The notes under the pieces: generated by a model
What the model saw: only the letters and a program-made list of their open reading frames with translations
Databases searched by the model: none
What the model was told of the DNA's origin: nothing
From: Betaproteobacteria bacterium
Lineage (GTDB): Bacteria > Pseudomonadota > Gammaproteobacteria > Burkholderiales > Burkholderiaceae_D
Direction of reading: 5' to 3'
NCBI GenBank assembly: GCA_013287275.1
Contig: JABDED010000019.1
Span: 1 to 33,441, forward strand
DNA: 33,441 bases
Program-made: the position numbers and the translations under genes
In this document: positions 1 through 6,551 of the stretch, piece after piece
How the letters are laid out: every line of letters starts with the position of its first letter
Numbering within the stretch: position 1 is the first letter of the stretch

Positions 1-1
1 C

Positions 2-787
2 TACCTGGCGCAAATCACCGACAACAAGCGGCAGAGCGACCAGTCGCCGCCCTGGGTACCCGGCGACAAGCCTGCATTGACAATTGCCGTCAATAACACC
101 GGCGACGCCGCCGACGGCAATACTGTCCCGCCTAAAGAAAGCGACGCCAAGCTCCCGGCGATGAACAGCGGCACCGAGGCAGCGCTACGGGCCGACGTGG
201 AATTCCTGCTGACCCAGATCCATCTGCGTTATGCCATCCGGCCCGCCTGGGACCAGCAAAGGGAGCATGTATCGCGCAGCATTGCGACCATGACCGCCCT
301 GGGTGTGGGCGTGCTACTTATCTACGTGCTGCTGGTGTCATTTACCAACTGGCCCATTTACATGACTACATTGGGTGTGGTCTTATTCACCGGACTGTTG
401 GGTGGACTGCTCAGCGTGCAACAGCGCTATCAAAGCGCGTCCGACGAAGGCGATCCGGTGCACAATATCACGGTGCTGCAATGGGGTAATTTCAGCGTGC
501 TGATCTCGCCTTTCAGCGGAGCGCTGTTCGCCGCCATTTTCTATGTGGTCTTTGTTGCCGGCCTGGTAAAAGGCGATCTGTTTCCCGACTTCTCCCACCT
601 GTCCAGCCAAAAACCGGGTTCGCGCTATTTCTCGGAATTTTTCACCTACGCCACCCCAAACTCCATCGTGGCCTATGCAAAACTGATCGTCTGGTCGTTT
701 ATCGCCGGCTTCTTTGAACGCCTGGTGCCGGATACCCTGTCGCGTTTTGTCGCCAAACAAAATATGGCAGGCAAGGGCAACGTGTAA
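2..787 (+). CDS. Membrane protein of unknown function, 5' end outside the window
   Basis: The reading frame is open from the first bases of the window (YLAQITDN... precedes the TTG at 77 with no stop), so this is the C-terminal part of a longer gene and 77 should not be taken as its start. The visible part is polar up to about position 280. It is followed by four likely membrane segments: near TALGVGVLLIYVLLVSF, TLGVVLFTGLLGGLLSV, LISPFSGALFAAIFYVVFVAGL and IVAYAKLIVWSFIAGFF. It ends in FERLVPDTLSRF, an amphipathic tail just after the last segment. I do not recognise the family. It converges on the GNAT gene with an 8-base gap, so the two genes terminate almost on each other. Confidence 0.7.
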   Translation, partial: YLAQITDNKRQSDQSPPWVPGDKPALTIAVNNTGDAADGNTVPPKESDAKLPAMNSGTEAALRADVEFLLTQIHLRYAIRPAWDQQREHVSRSIATMTALGVGVLLIYVLLVSFTNWPIYMTTLGVVLFTGLLGGLLSVQQRYQSASDEGDPVHNITVLQWGNFSVLISPFSGALFAAIFYVVFVAGLVKGDLFPDFSHLSSQKPGSRYFSEFFTYATPNSIVAYAKLIVWSFIAGFFERLVPDTLSRFVAKQNMAGKGNV

Positions 788-795
788 ATTGCGTT

Positions 796-1365
796 CTACC
801 GAATCGCCTGCTGGCGCGCAAACCAGTCGCGCGCCAGCAGGCCGTATAGGCCGGCATCCGAAATTTCATCGTCATCTATCCAGCGCTCCCTGAGCGTGCC
901 CTCCAGCACAAAACCCAGCCGCAGCAGACTATTCGCAGACGCTTCGTTCCTCGGGTCGATCTCGGCCTCCAGCCTGTGCAGGGCCATCTGGCTGAATGCA
1001 TGCTCTATCAGCGCCGCCAGCGCTTCATGCATATAGCCCGCCCCCCAGTAATTCCTGCCCAATGCATAGCCCAGTTCGGCCCGCAGGCTGGACTCGTCAA
1101 TCTTGAACAGCACGCAGCTTCCTATTACCGTACGCTGCGCTGTCAGCTCGATCACGAATTGCATTGCACCGCCATCCGCCACGCGCTGCTGTATACGAGC
1201 AAACCAATTGCGCGCGGTTTCCATCGAATCCCAGCGGGTTGGCGGGCAATAGCGCGTCACCTCATGATGGTTGTAGCAGGCGAAGACGGCCTCCAGGTCG
1301 GATTCCTGTATCGGACGTATCGTCAGGCGGGCAGTCTGTATGCGGCTTGGAATAGTGAGTGGCAT
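796..1365 (-). CDS. GNAT-family N-acetyltransferase (RimJ/RimL type)
   Basis: This is a single GNAT domain of about 189 residues, the usual size for RimJ/RimL-like acetyltransferases that use acetyl-CoA to acetylate a protein N-terminus or a small amine; the substrate cannot be read from the sequence. Visible marks are the N-terminal strand TARLTIRPIQESDL, the acetyl-CoA loop in motif A (GRNYWGAGYMHEAL), and the C-terminal LEAEIDPRNEASANSLLRLGF, where NxxSxxLLxxxGF is typical. The frame is open as far as 1749, but that extension overlaps the divergent GntR gene and has no GNAT homology. I start at MPLTIP (1365); MERNTP at 1395 is an equally possible start. Neither has a strong ribosome binding site. 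A 12-bp palindrome, GGAGATATCTCC, lies at 1402-1413 just upstream. Confidence 0.8.
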   Translation of the reverse strand: MPLTIPSRIQTARLTIRPIQESDLEAVFACYNHHEVTRYCPPTRWDSMETARNWFARIQQRVADGGAMQFVIELTAQRTVIGSCVLFKIDESSLRAELGYALGRNYWGAGYMHEALAALIEHAFSQMALHRLEAEIDPRNEASANSLLRLGFVLEGTLRERWIDDDEISDAGLYGLLARDWFARQQAIR

Positions 1366-1479
1366 GGACGGTTTTCCAGGGGTGTTGCGTTCCATTATCA
1401 AGGAGATATCTCCCTGCATGCAATCAAAACACGACAAAATACCGCGGCTAGTCGAAACCCGCCGTCCCTGGCGTCCGGC

Positions 1480-1508
1480 TTGACAGTAAGCGGCGCCAGC
1501 CATAAAAT
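1480..1508 (+). promoter_or_regulatory. Sigma-70 promoter of the GntR-MFS operon
   Basis: TTGACA at 1480-1485 (perfect -35) is separated by exactly 17 bases from TAAAAT at 1503-1508 (5 of 6 to TATAAT). Transcription would start near 1515, leaving a very short leader before the ATG at 1523. Confidence 0.75.
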
Positions 1509-1521
1509 CATCGGATGATTT
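1505..1521. promoter_or_regulatory. Candidate GntR autoregulatory operator
   Basis: AAATCATC-G-GATGATTT is a perfect 17-bp palindrome. It covers the -10 box and the predicted transcription start of the gntR-type gene immediately downstream. FadR-subfamily regulators bind short palindromes as dimers and commonly repress their own operon, so this is the natural operator candidate. Position and symmetry are seen; the binding is inferred. Confidence 0.55.
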
Positions 1522-1522
1522 G

Positions 1523-2272
1523 ATGAATGATGGTTTCATGATAAAAAATGCACTACGCCCTTCATTGGCAGACGCGGCTGCCGCCTCGATCAGCGCCGAA
1601 ATCACCAGCGGCAACTGGGCCCTGGGGCAGCGCATACCGATAGAACCCAAACTGGCCGAACTGCTGCAGGTCAGCCGCGGCACGGTGCGCGAAGCGGTAA
1701 AGATGCTGGTCACGCAAGGCATGCTGGAAGTGCGCCAGGGCTCGGGCACTTATGTGCGCGCCGTCGTCGATGCATCGGCCAGCATGTTGCGGATGAAGCG
1801 GGCCGGCATACGCGACCAGTTTGAGGTGCGCTGCGCGCTGGAAGTACAGGCCGCGCGGCTGGCAGCCGTCAGGCACGACCGGCAAGACCTGGCGCGGCTG
1901 CAAACCCTGGTGGACGCCAGGGGCGGATTTGACGAGCACGACGCCGCCGCAAGAGCCGCCTTCATTGCGCGCGACCTGGATTTCCATCAGGGGCTGATTG
2001 CCGCCTCGAAGAATGTCGCGCTAGCGGAGATCTATCAATTTTTCTCGGCATCGGTCATGGAAACCATCGCCTCTACCTTGGCAAGCGACCTGCCCGAGCC
2101 TGACCAGGCAGCCCACCAGCGCATCGTCGATGCGATCGCAAGCGGCGATCCCGATCACGCCGCCGCCGCCATGCACGCGTTCATGGCGCCGATGCTGGAC
2201 GCACTTGATCGCCAACTGGCATCATCCACGTCACCCGCACCATCCGGACCCACTCCAAAACAAGGTCTATGA
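1523..2272 (+). CDS. GntR-family transcriptional regulator, FadR/FCD subfamily
   Basis: This is a DNA-binding repressor or activator of about 249 residues. The N-terminal winged helix carries the family signature IPIEPKLAELLQVSRGTVREAVKMLVTQGMLEVRQGSGTYV (split here as read from about residue 34), followed by an all-helical ligand domain of the FCD type (RDQFEVRCALEVQAARLAAVRH, then DLDFHQGLIAASKN and a C-terminal DHAAAAMHAFM helix). The FCD domain usually senses a small carboxylic acid, often with a bound metal. Start: TTG ATG at 1520/1523; I use ATG 1523, with ATG 1538 (MIKNALRP) as an alternative. The stop is one base before the ATG of the MFS gene, so the two are translationally coupled. 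It probably controls that transporter and itself. Confidence 0.88.
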   Translation: MNDGFMIKNALRPSLADAAAASISAEITSGNWALGQRIPIEPKLAELLQVSRGTVREAVKMLVTQGMLEVRQGSGTYVRAVVDASASMLRMKRAGIRDQFEVRCALEVQAARLAAVRHDRQDLARLQTLVDARGGFDEHDAAARAAFIARDLDFHQGLIAASKNVALAEIYQFFSASVMETIASTLASDLPEPDQAAHQRIVDAIASGDPDHAAAAMHAFMAPMLDALDRQLASSTSPAPSGPTPKQGL

Positions 2273-2273
2273 C

Positions 2274-3575
2274 ATGACAAACCCATCTTCCCCACTCGCC
2301 AGGAGCGACAGGATCAGCACCCTCGACGCCCAGGCGATCGATGCTGAAATCGACAGCGTGCCGCCGCTGGCGCCGCCCATGCCGGGCAGCCGCGGCGGCC
2401 AGGTCTTGCTGGGGACCAGCCTGGTATTGATTGCCTTCAATTTGCGGCCGGTATTTTCCAGCATGTCGGTATTGCTGCCGGAAATCATGTCGGCCACCGG
2501 CCTGTCTTCGGCTTCCGCCAGCCTGCTGACCACGCTGCCGGTGCTGTGCCTCGGCCTGTTTGCGCCGCTGGCGCCGATACTGGCACGGCGCTTCGGCGCC
2601 GAGCGCAGTTTGCTGGGCATGTTGATCCTGCTGGCAATCGGCACCGCGCTGCGCGGGCTGAGCAGCATACCTGCGCTGTTCATCGCCACCGGCATGGCCG
2701 GCGCCGGCATCGCGCTCGGCAATGTGCTGCTACCGGGGCTGGTCAAACGCGATTTTCCCGGCAAGGTGGCGCTGATGATGGGCATGTATACGATGTCGCT
2801 GTGCGCCGGTGCCGCCAGCGCCGCCGGCCTGACGATACCGATAGAAAAAATGCTGGACAACTCCTGGCCCATGGCACTGGCCGTCTGGTCGCTGCCTGCA
2901 GTCGTGGTCGCACTGCTGTGGGCGCCGCAGGCGCTGTCCGTTAAAAACCATGCACAGCATAGCGGCTTCACCGTGCAGGGCCTGTGGCGCGACAAGCTGG
3001 CCTGGCAGGTGACGCTCTTCATGGGCCTGCAATCGGCGCTGGCCTACTGCGTGTACGGCTGGCTGGCGCCCATCCTGCGCTCCAGGGGCATGGACGGCGT
3101 CACAGCCGGGCTGGCAGTCTCCGTATCGGTGATGTTCCAGGTGGCGACTTGCCTGCTGGTGCCGCCGCTTGCCTTCCGCTGCAAAGACCAGAAACTGGTC
3201 AATGCCGTACTTGCTGTAATTGCGGTGACCGCGCTGGTGGCGATGACCGTAGGTCCGATAGATGGCGGCTGGGTATGGTTGTGGGCCGGCCTGCAGGGTG
3301 TGGGCCAGGGTGGGCTGTTTGCCGCCGCGATGACGGTCATCGTGCTACGTTCGCCGGACGCCCATGTAGCCGCCCACCTGTCCAGCATGTCGCAGGCGGT
3401 AGGCTATACGCTGGCAGCCACCGGCCCGCTGATGGTGGGCCTGCTGCATGACTGGACCGGAAGCCATCACGCGACGGCGTTATTGTTCATCCTGCTGGGC
3501 ATAGGCTCCGCGCTATTCGGCATAGGCGCCGGCCGCGCCAGGCTGGTGGCGGCGAAGACGATCAGCATGGAATAG
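2274..3575 (+). CDS. MFS transporter, CynX/NimT (cyanate/nitroimidazole) type
   Basis: This 433-residue inner-membrane protein has about twelve hydrophobic segments. After a polar N-terminal tail of about 40 residues it reads LIAFNLRPVFSSMSVLLPEI, which is the signature of the CynX/NimT branch (NLRP in the first helix). It continues with the loop LARRFGAERSLLGMLILL and the second-half pair LYxxLAPILRSRGM and VGQGGLFAAAMTVIVLRS. Family members move small anions or drugs (cyanate, 2-nitroimidazole); the substrate here is unknown. The frame extends back to 2130, inside gntR, but ATG 2274 has AAGGT at 2262-2266 and follows the gntR stop by one base. It is therefore the second gene of the GntR operon and a likely target of that regulator. 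Confidence 0.87.
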   Translation: MTNPSSPLARSDRISTLDAQAIDAEIDSVPPLAPPMPGSRGGQVLLGTSLVLIAFNLRPVFSSMSVLLPEIMSATGLSSASASLLTTLPVLCLGLFAPLAPILARRFGAERSLLGMLILLAIGTALRGLSSIPALFIATGMAGAGIALGNVLLPGLVKRDFPGKVALMMGMYTMSLCAGAASAAGLTIPIEKMLDNSWPMALAVWSLPAVVVALLWAPQALSVKNHAQHSGFTVQGLWRDKLAWQVTLFMGLQSALAYCVYGWLAPILRSRGMDGVTAGLAVSVSVMFQVATCLLVPPLAFRCKDQKLVNAVLAVIAVTALVAMTVGPIDGGWVWLWAGLQGVGQGGLFAAAMTVIVLRSPDAHVAAHLSSMSQAVGYTLAATGPLMVGLLHDWTGSHHATALLFILLGIGSALFGIGAGRARLVAAKTISME

Positions 3576-3578
3576 ACT

Positions 3579-3599
3579 TAGTGGACCGTAATAGTTCAC
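3579..3599. repeat. Short relic matching both ends of the 159-bp TA-type element
   Basis: TA at 3579-3580 is followed by GTGGACCGTAATAGTTCAC. The first 14 bases match the left end of the element at 16284 in 13 of 14 positions, and the last 7 (AGTTCAC) match its right end. It resembles an element reduced to its two tips, by excision or deletion, and lies 4 bases after the MFS stop codon. Identification as a relic is inference. Confidence 0.35.
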
Positions 3600-3604
3600 C
3601 AGCT

Positions 3605-3973
3605 TCAGGGCACGGAAACATCGGTACCATTCTTGGAGAAATAGGTGTTGGCCGCCCAGCCCACCGCCTCTGTCACCGCTGCGGCGGTGGAGGCATTGAT
3701 CGCATTCCCGATTCCCGGCACCCAGCCAACCAGCAACTGGCTGACCCAGCGCCCGCCCGTAGTGGCGGCAAAGGTCAGCAAAATATCCGCCGCCGCGGCC
3801 TTGGTCAAGGTCACGCCGTGATCGGCGGCAATGGCGGAAATCATCGCCGTCTGCAAGGGCACGATCACTGCGGCATCCGATCCTGGCACTTGAGCCAGCC
3901 CGCCGCCGACGCCGGCGCAGGCCGCTGCGGCCGTATGGATAATGCCGTGGATTTTATGTTTCTTGCTTACCAT
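3605..3973 (-). CDS. Small alanine-rich membrane-associated protein, DUF697-like
   Basis: This 122-residue protein begins MVSKKHKIHGIIHTAAAACAG and then shows alternating alanine/glycine-rich hydrophobic stretches (PGSDAAVIVPLQTAMISAIAADHG; KAAAADILLTFAATTGGRWVSQLLVGWVPGIGNAINASTAAAVTEAVGWA). The pattern of a PGSDA/P-VPLQ-AMI motif followed by GWVPGIGNAINASTAA is what I associate with DUF697-like proteins, which occur alone or behind small GTPases. No GTPase gene is next to it. The function is unknown; membrane association is inferred from hydrophobicity. A GAGAG stretch in front of the ATG could serve as ribosome binding site. It is convergent with the MFS gene and divergent from the sensor kinase. 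Confidence 0.7.
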   Translation of the reverse strand: MVSKKHKIHGIIHTAAAACAGVGGGLAQVPGSDAAVIVPLQTAMISAIAADHGVTLTKAAAADILLTFAATTGGRWVSQLLVGWVPGIGNAINASTAAAVTEAVGWAANTYFSKNGTDVSVP

Positions 3974-4102
3974 GGTTTGCTCTCTTCAACTGGCTGTACC
4001 GGTATTGCACCGCGCTTATTTTAGCAGCTAAGCCAATTGCTTCGCCTGCTCTGGAACAACAGGTTTTTATCGCCCCCATGCTGTCCGTGGAATTTGTTAG
4101 AC

Positions 4103-4265
4103 TAGTGCCCTGTTCCGCCTATTCGCAGCAAAATAAAAGTGGCGAAATCGGATCGAGACAAGACAAAAAACGCAGCAAGGATGGTTCCTTGCCAGTATTT
4201 TTGACGCAGTATTCGGTTCGATTCTCGCCATCTTTTATGCTGCGAATAGGCGGAACAGGGCACTA
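4103..4265. mobile_element. Putative MITE-like element, 159 bp plus TA on each side (copy 1)
   Basis: Two 28-base arms at 4103-4130 and 4238-4265 are perfect inverted complements; they begin TAGTGCCCTGTTCCG and end CGGAACAGGGCACTA. Without the flanking TA the unit is 4105-4263, exactly 159 bp. The symmetry continues inward imperfectly (TGGCGA near 4140 against TCGCCA near 4225) to a central GCAAGGA-tggt-TCCTTGC hairpin. A TA on each side is the target duplication expected of IS630/Tc1-mariner elements. It contains no transposase, so it would be non-autonomous. It lies in the gap between the DUF697-like gene and the kinase gene. A second unit of identical length is at 16284-16442. Confidence 0.65.
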
Positions 4266-4297
4266 ATTCTTCGTTACTCTAACCGTGAAATGAATAA

Positions 4298-6514
4298 ATG
4301 CGTATTCGCTCCCGGCTGTTGATACTGGTCCTGGCGGTGCTGATTCCGGCAATTATCACGGCCGCCGCCGGTATTGCCTATGTCTACCTTGAGGCGCAGC
4401 AAGCCAACAAGCAAAATATGCGTGAAGTGGTGCGCGCACTGGCGCTGGTGGTCGACAAGGAAATCGCCAGACGGGAGGCGATACTACACACCCTGGGCGC
4501 TTCGCAGAGCCTGGATGACGGCAACCTGAGCGAGTTCTACCGGCAGGCGCAAAGAATCTCCGGCACGACCGACTCCGCCATAGTATTGCGCGACAAGTCC
4601 GGCGCAGTGCTCTTCAATACCCGCCTGCCCTTTGACGCCAGGCTGCCGCCGGCAGTCCCTGCCGTCCAGGAATTGCGCGAACGCTACGGCCCCGACGCGA
4701 CCATCGTCTCCAATCTGTATTTTTCCCCGATCAGCAAAATCAACAGCTTTTCGATACAGGTGCCGGTCGCGCGCGGCGGCAAAGCCATCTACTACCTGGA
4801 CATGGGAATGTCCGTGCACATACTGCAATCCGTCTTTGATGAGCTGCGCCTGCCGTCAAACTGGATAGGCACGATCGTCGACCGCACCGGGGTCGTGGTC
4901 GCCCGCAGCAAGCAGTCGGAAAATTTTGTAGGCCAGCGCGGCAACGGCCCCATCATGTCAAATATCATGCAAAACAGCGAGGGATTCAATGACGGCACAG
5001 CCTTGAGCGGCGAAGCCATTTCCGCCTTCTTCAGCAAGGCGCCCAGTTCCGACTGGACCTTTGTCGTCAGCGTTCCTCAAAAAGACATGCGACAGGCTGG
5101 AATAGACGCCACGATGATGCTGGCACTGTTGTCTCTGTTTTTATTCGGATGCGCGATCTGGGCTGCGCTCTGGGTGGCGTCGGGCACCAGCAAATCAACC
5201 CAGGTATTGCGCCGGGCTGCAGAAAGCCTGGGCCGCGGCGACGACATTGCACCGCACTCTTTCGACATAGAAGAAATGGATGCAGTCCACGCAGCGATGC
5301 AAAAAACCTCTGCTGAACTGCGCAGCGCCAAACAGGAGCTGGAGCGCCGTGTAGACGATGCAGTAGCCGATGCCAAGAACGCGCAGCGCGCGCTGCTGCA
5401 AGGGCAAAAACTGGAATCCCTGGGCCGGCTTACCGGCGGCATCGCGCACGACTTCAACAACGTCTTGCAGACACTGACGACGGGCCTGCAGGTCGCGGCG
5501 CTGACCAGCAAGGAAGAAAAGGTCAAGACCCTGATTGCGACCTGCCAGCGCGCCGTCAAGCAAGGCACCCAATTGGCATCGCAACTGATGGCCTTTGGCC
5601 GCACCCAGGAAGCCAGGCTGGAAACTGTCGATATCGCGCACCAGGTCCATAGCGCGATGCCATTGCTGAACGGCGCACTCCCCAGCAACATAGAACTCAA
5701 GCTGGACCTGGCTCCCGGCATATGGCCGGTCAGCCTGGACCCGCTGCAATTTGAGCTGGCCTTGCTGAACCTGGTGATGAACTCCCGCGATGCGATGCCG
5801 CAAGGCGGAAGCATCCAGCTGTCAGTGCGCAACGAAACCCTGGCGCAGGCTGCAGATCCGCTGGAGGCCGGCGACTATGTATGCCTGACCCTGGGCGATT
5901 CCGGCGCCGGCATGAGCGATGAAGTGTCCAGCAAGGCCCTGGATCCATTTTTTACGACCAAAATAATGGGCAAGGGTTCTGGCATGGGGCTGCCGCAAGC
6001 ATATGGATTCGCCCGGCAAAGCGGCGGCACGCTAACGCTGAGCAGTAAGCCCGACGAAGGAACCAGGGTGGACATCTATCTGCCGCGCACGGCCGGCAGC
6101 ATGCCGGCGGCAAAGCCGGCCCGGAAAGAAAGCAGCCCGAGCATGCCCGCCGCCACCTTGCTGCTGGTGGAAGATGATACCCTGATCAGGGACACCGTCA
6201 GGCCCGCACTGGAACTGGCCGGACTGGACGTTACCGTTGCCAGGGATGGCGACGAGGCGCTGCGCATACTGGACTCAGGCTCAAGCTTCGACCTCATCCT
6301 GTCCGACATCGTGATGCCAGGCGCAACCAATGGCATCGCGCTGGCCAGGGCCATCACCGAGCGCTTCGGCGGCACCCACATCGTGCTGGCCACCGGCTAC
6401 ACGGAACATACGGTCGGCATCCCCGGCGTGCGCGTTCTCGCCAAGCCCTACGACCTCGGCGATCTGGTCAACGTGCTGAAGCACGAATTGCAAAGGCCGG
6501 TGAAAAAATCCTGA
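4298..6514 (+). CDS. Hybrid sensor histidine kinase with C-terminal receiver (copy A)
   Basis: This 738-residue inner-membrane sensor has a membrane helix at about 7-30 and a periplasmic Cache-like sensor at about 31-270. A second helix at about 272-294 is followed by a HAMP-like coiled linker to about 370. The HisKA core has phosphoacceptor His384 in GGIAHDFNN. The HATPase has Asn495 (NLVMNSRDAM), GDSGAGM at 533-539 and GKGSGMGLPQAYG at 559-570. The receiver at about 619-735 has phosphoacceptor Asp670 (LILSDIVMPG) and Lys716. The HDFNN type of HisKA and the receiver suggest a phosphorelay whose output protein lies elsewhere. The ATG at 4298 starts directly before the membrane helix and only 33 bases after the palindromic element. 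The signal is unknown. Confidence 0.88.
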   Translation: MRIRSRLLILVLAVLIPAIITAAAGIAYVYLEAQQANKQNMREVVRALALVVDKEIARREAILHTLGASQSLDDGNLSEFYRQAQRISGTTDSAIVLRDKSGAVLFNTRLPFDARLPPAVPAVQELRERYGPDATIVSNLYFSPISKINSFSIQVPVARGGKAIYYLDMGMSVHILQSVFDELRLPSNWIGTIVDRTGVVVARSKQSENFVGQRGNGPIMSNIMQNSEGFNDGTALSGEAISAFFSKAPSSDWTFVVSVPQKDMRQAGIDATMMLALLSLFLFGCAIWAALWVASGTSKSTQVLRRAAESLGRGDDIAPHSFDIEEMDAVHAAMQKTSAELRSAKQELERRVDDAVADAKNAQRALLQGQKLESLGRLTGGIAHDFNNVLQTLTTGLQVAALTSKEEKVKTLIATCQRAVKQGTQLASQLMAFGRTQEARLETVDIAHQVHSAMPLLNGALPSNIELKLDLAPGIWPVSLDPLQFELALLNLVMNSRDAMPQGGSIQLSVRNETLAQAADPLEAGDYVCLTLGDSGAGMSDEVSSKALDPFFTTKIMGKGSGMGLPQAYGFARQSGGTLTLSSKPDEGTRVDIYLPRTAGSMPAAKPARKESSPSMPAATLLLVEDDTLIRDTVRPALELAGLDVTVARDGDEALRILDSGSSFDLILSDIVMPGATNGIALARAITERFGGTHIVLATGYTEHTVGIPGVRVLAKPYDLGDLVNVLKHELQRPVKKS

Positions 6515-6551
6515 GCTGCCACAACTAGCGGACCTGCCGGCACTACCGGAA

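Noticed and set aside
4078-4266. 62-codon ORF running through the first palindromic element
   Set aside because: It is the translation of inverted-repeat sequence and has no protein-like composition or ribosome binding site.
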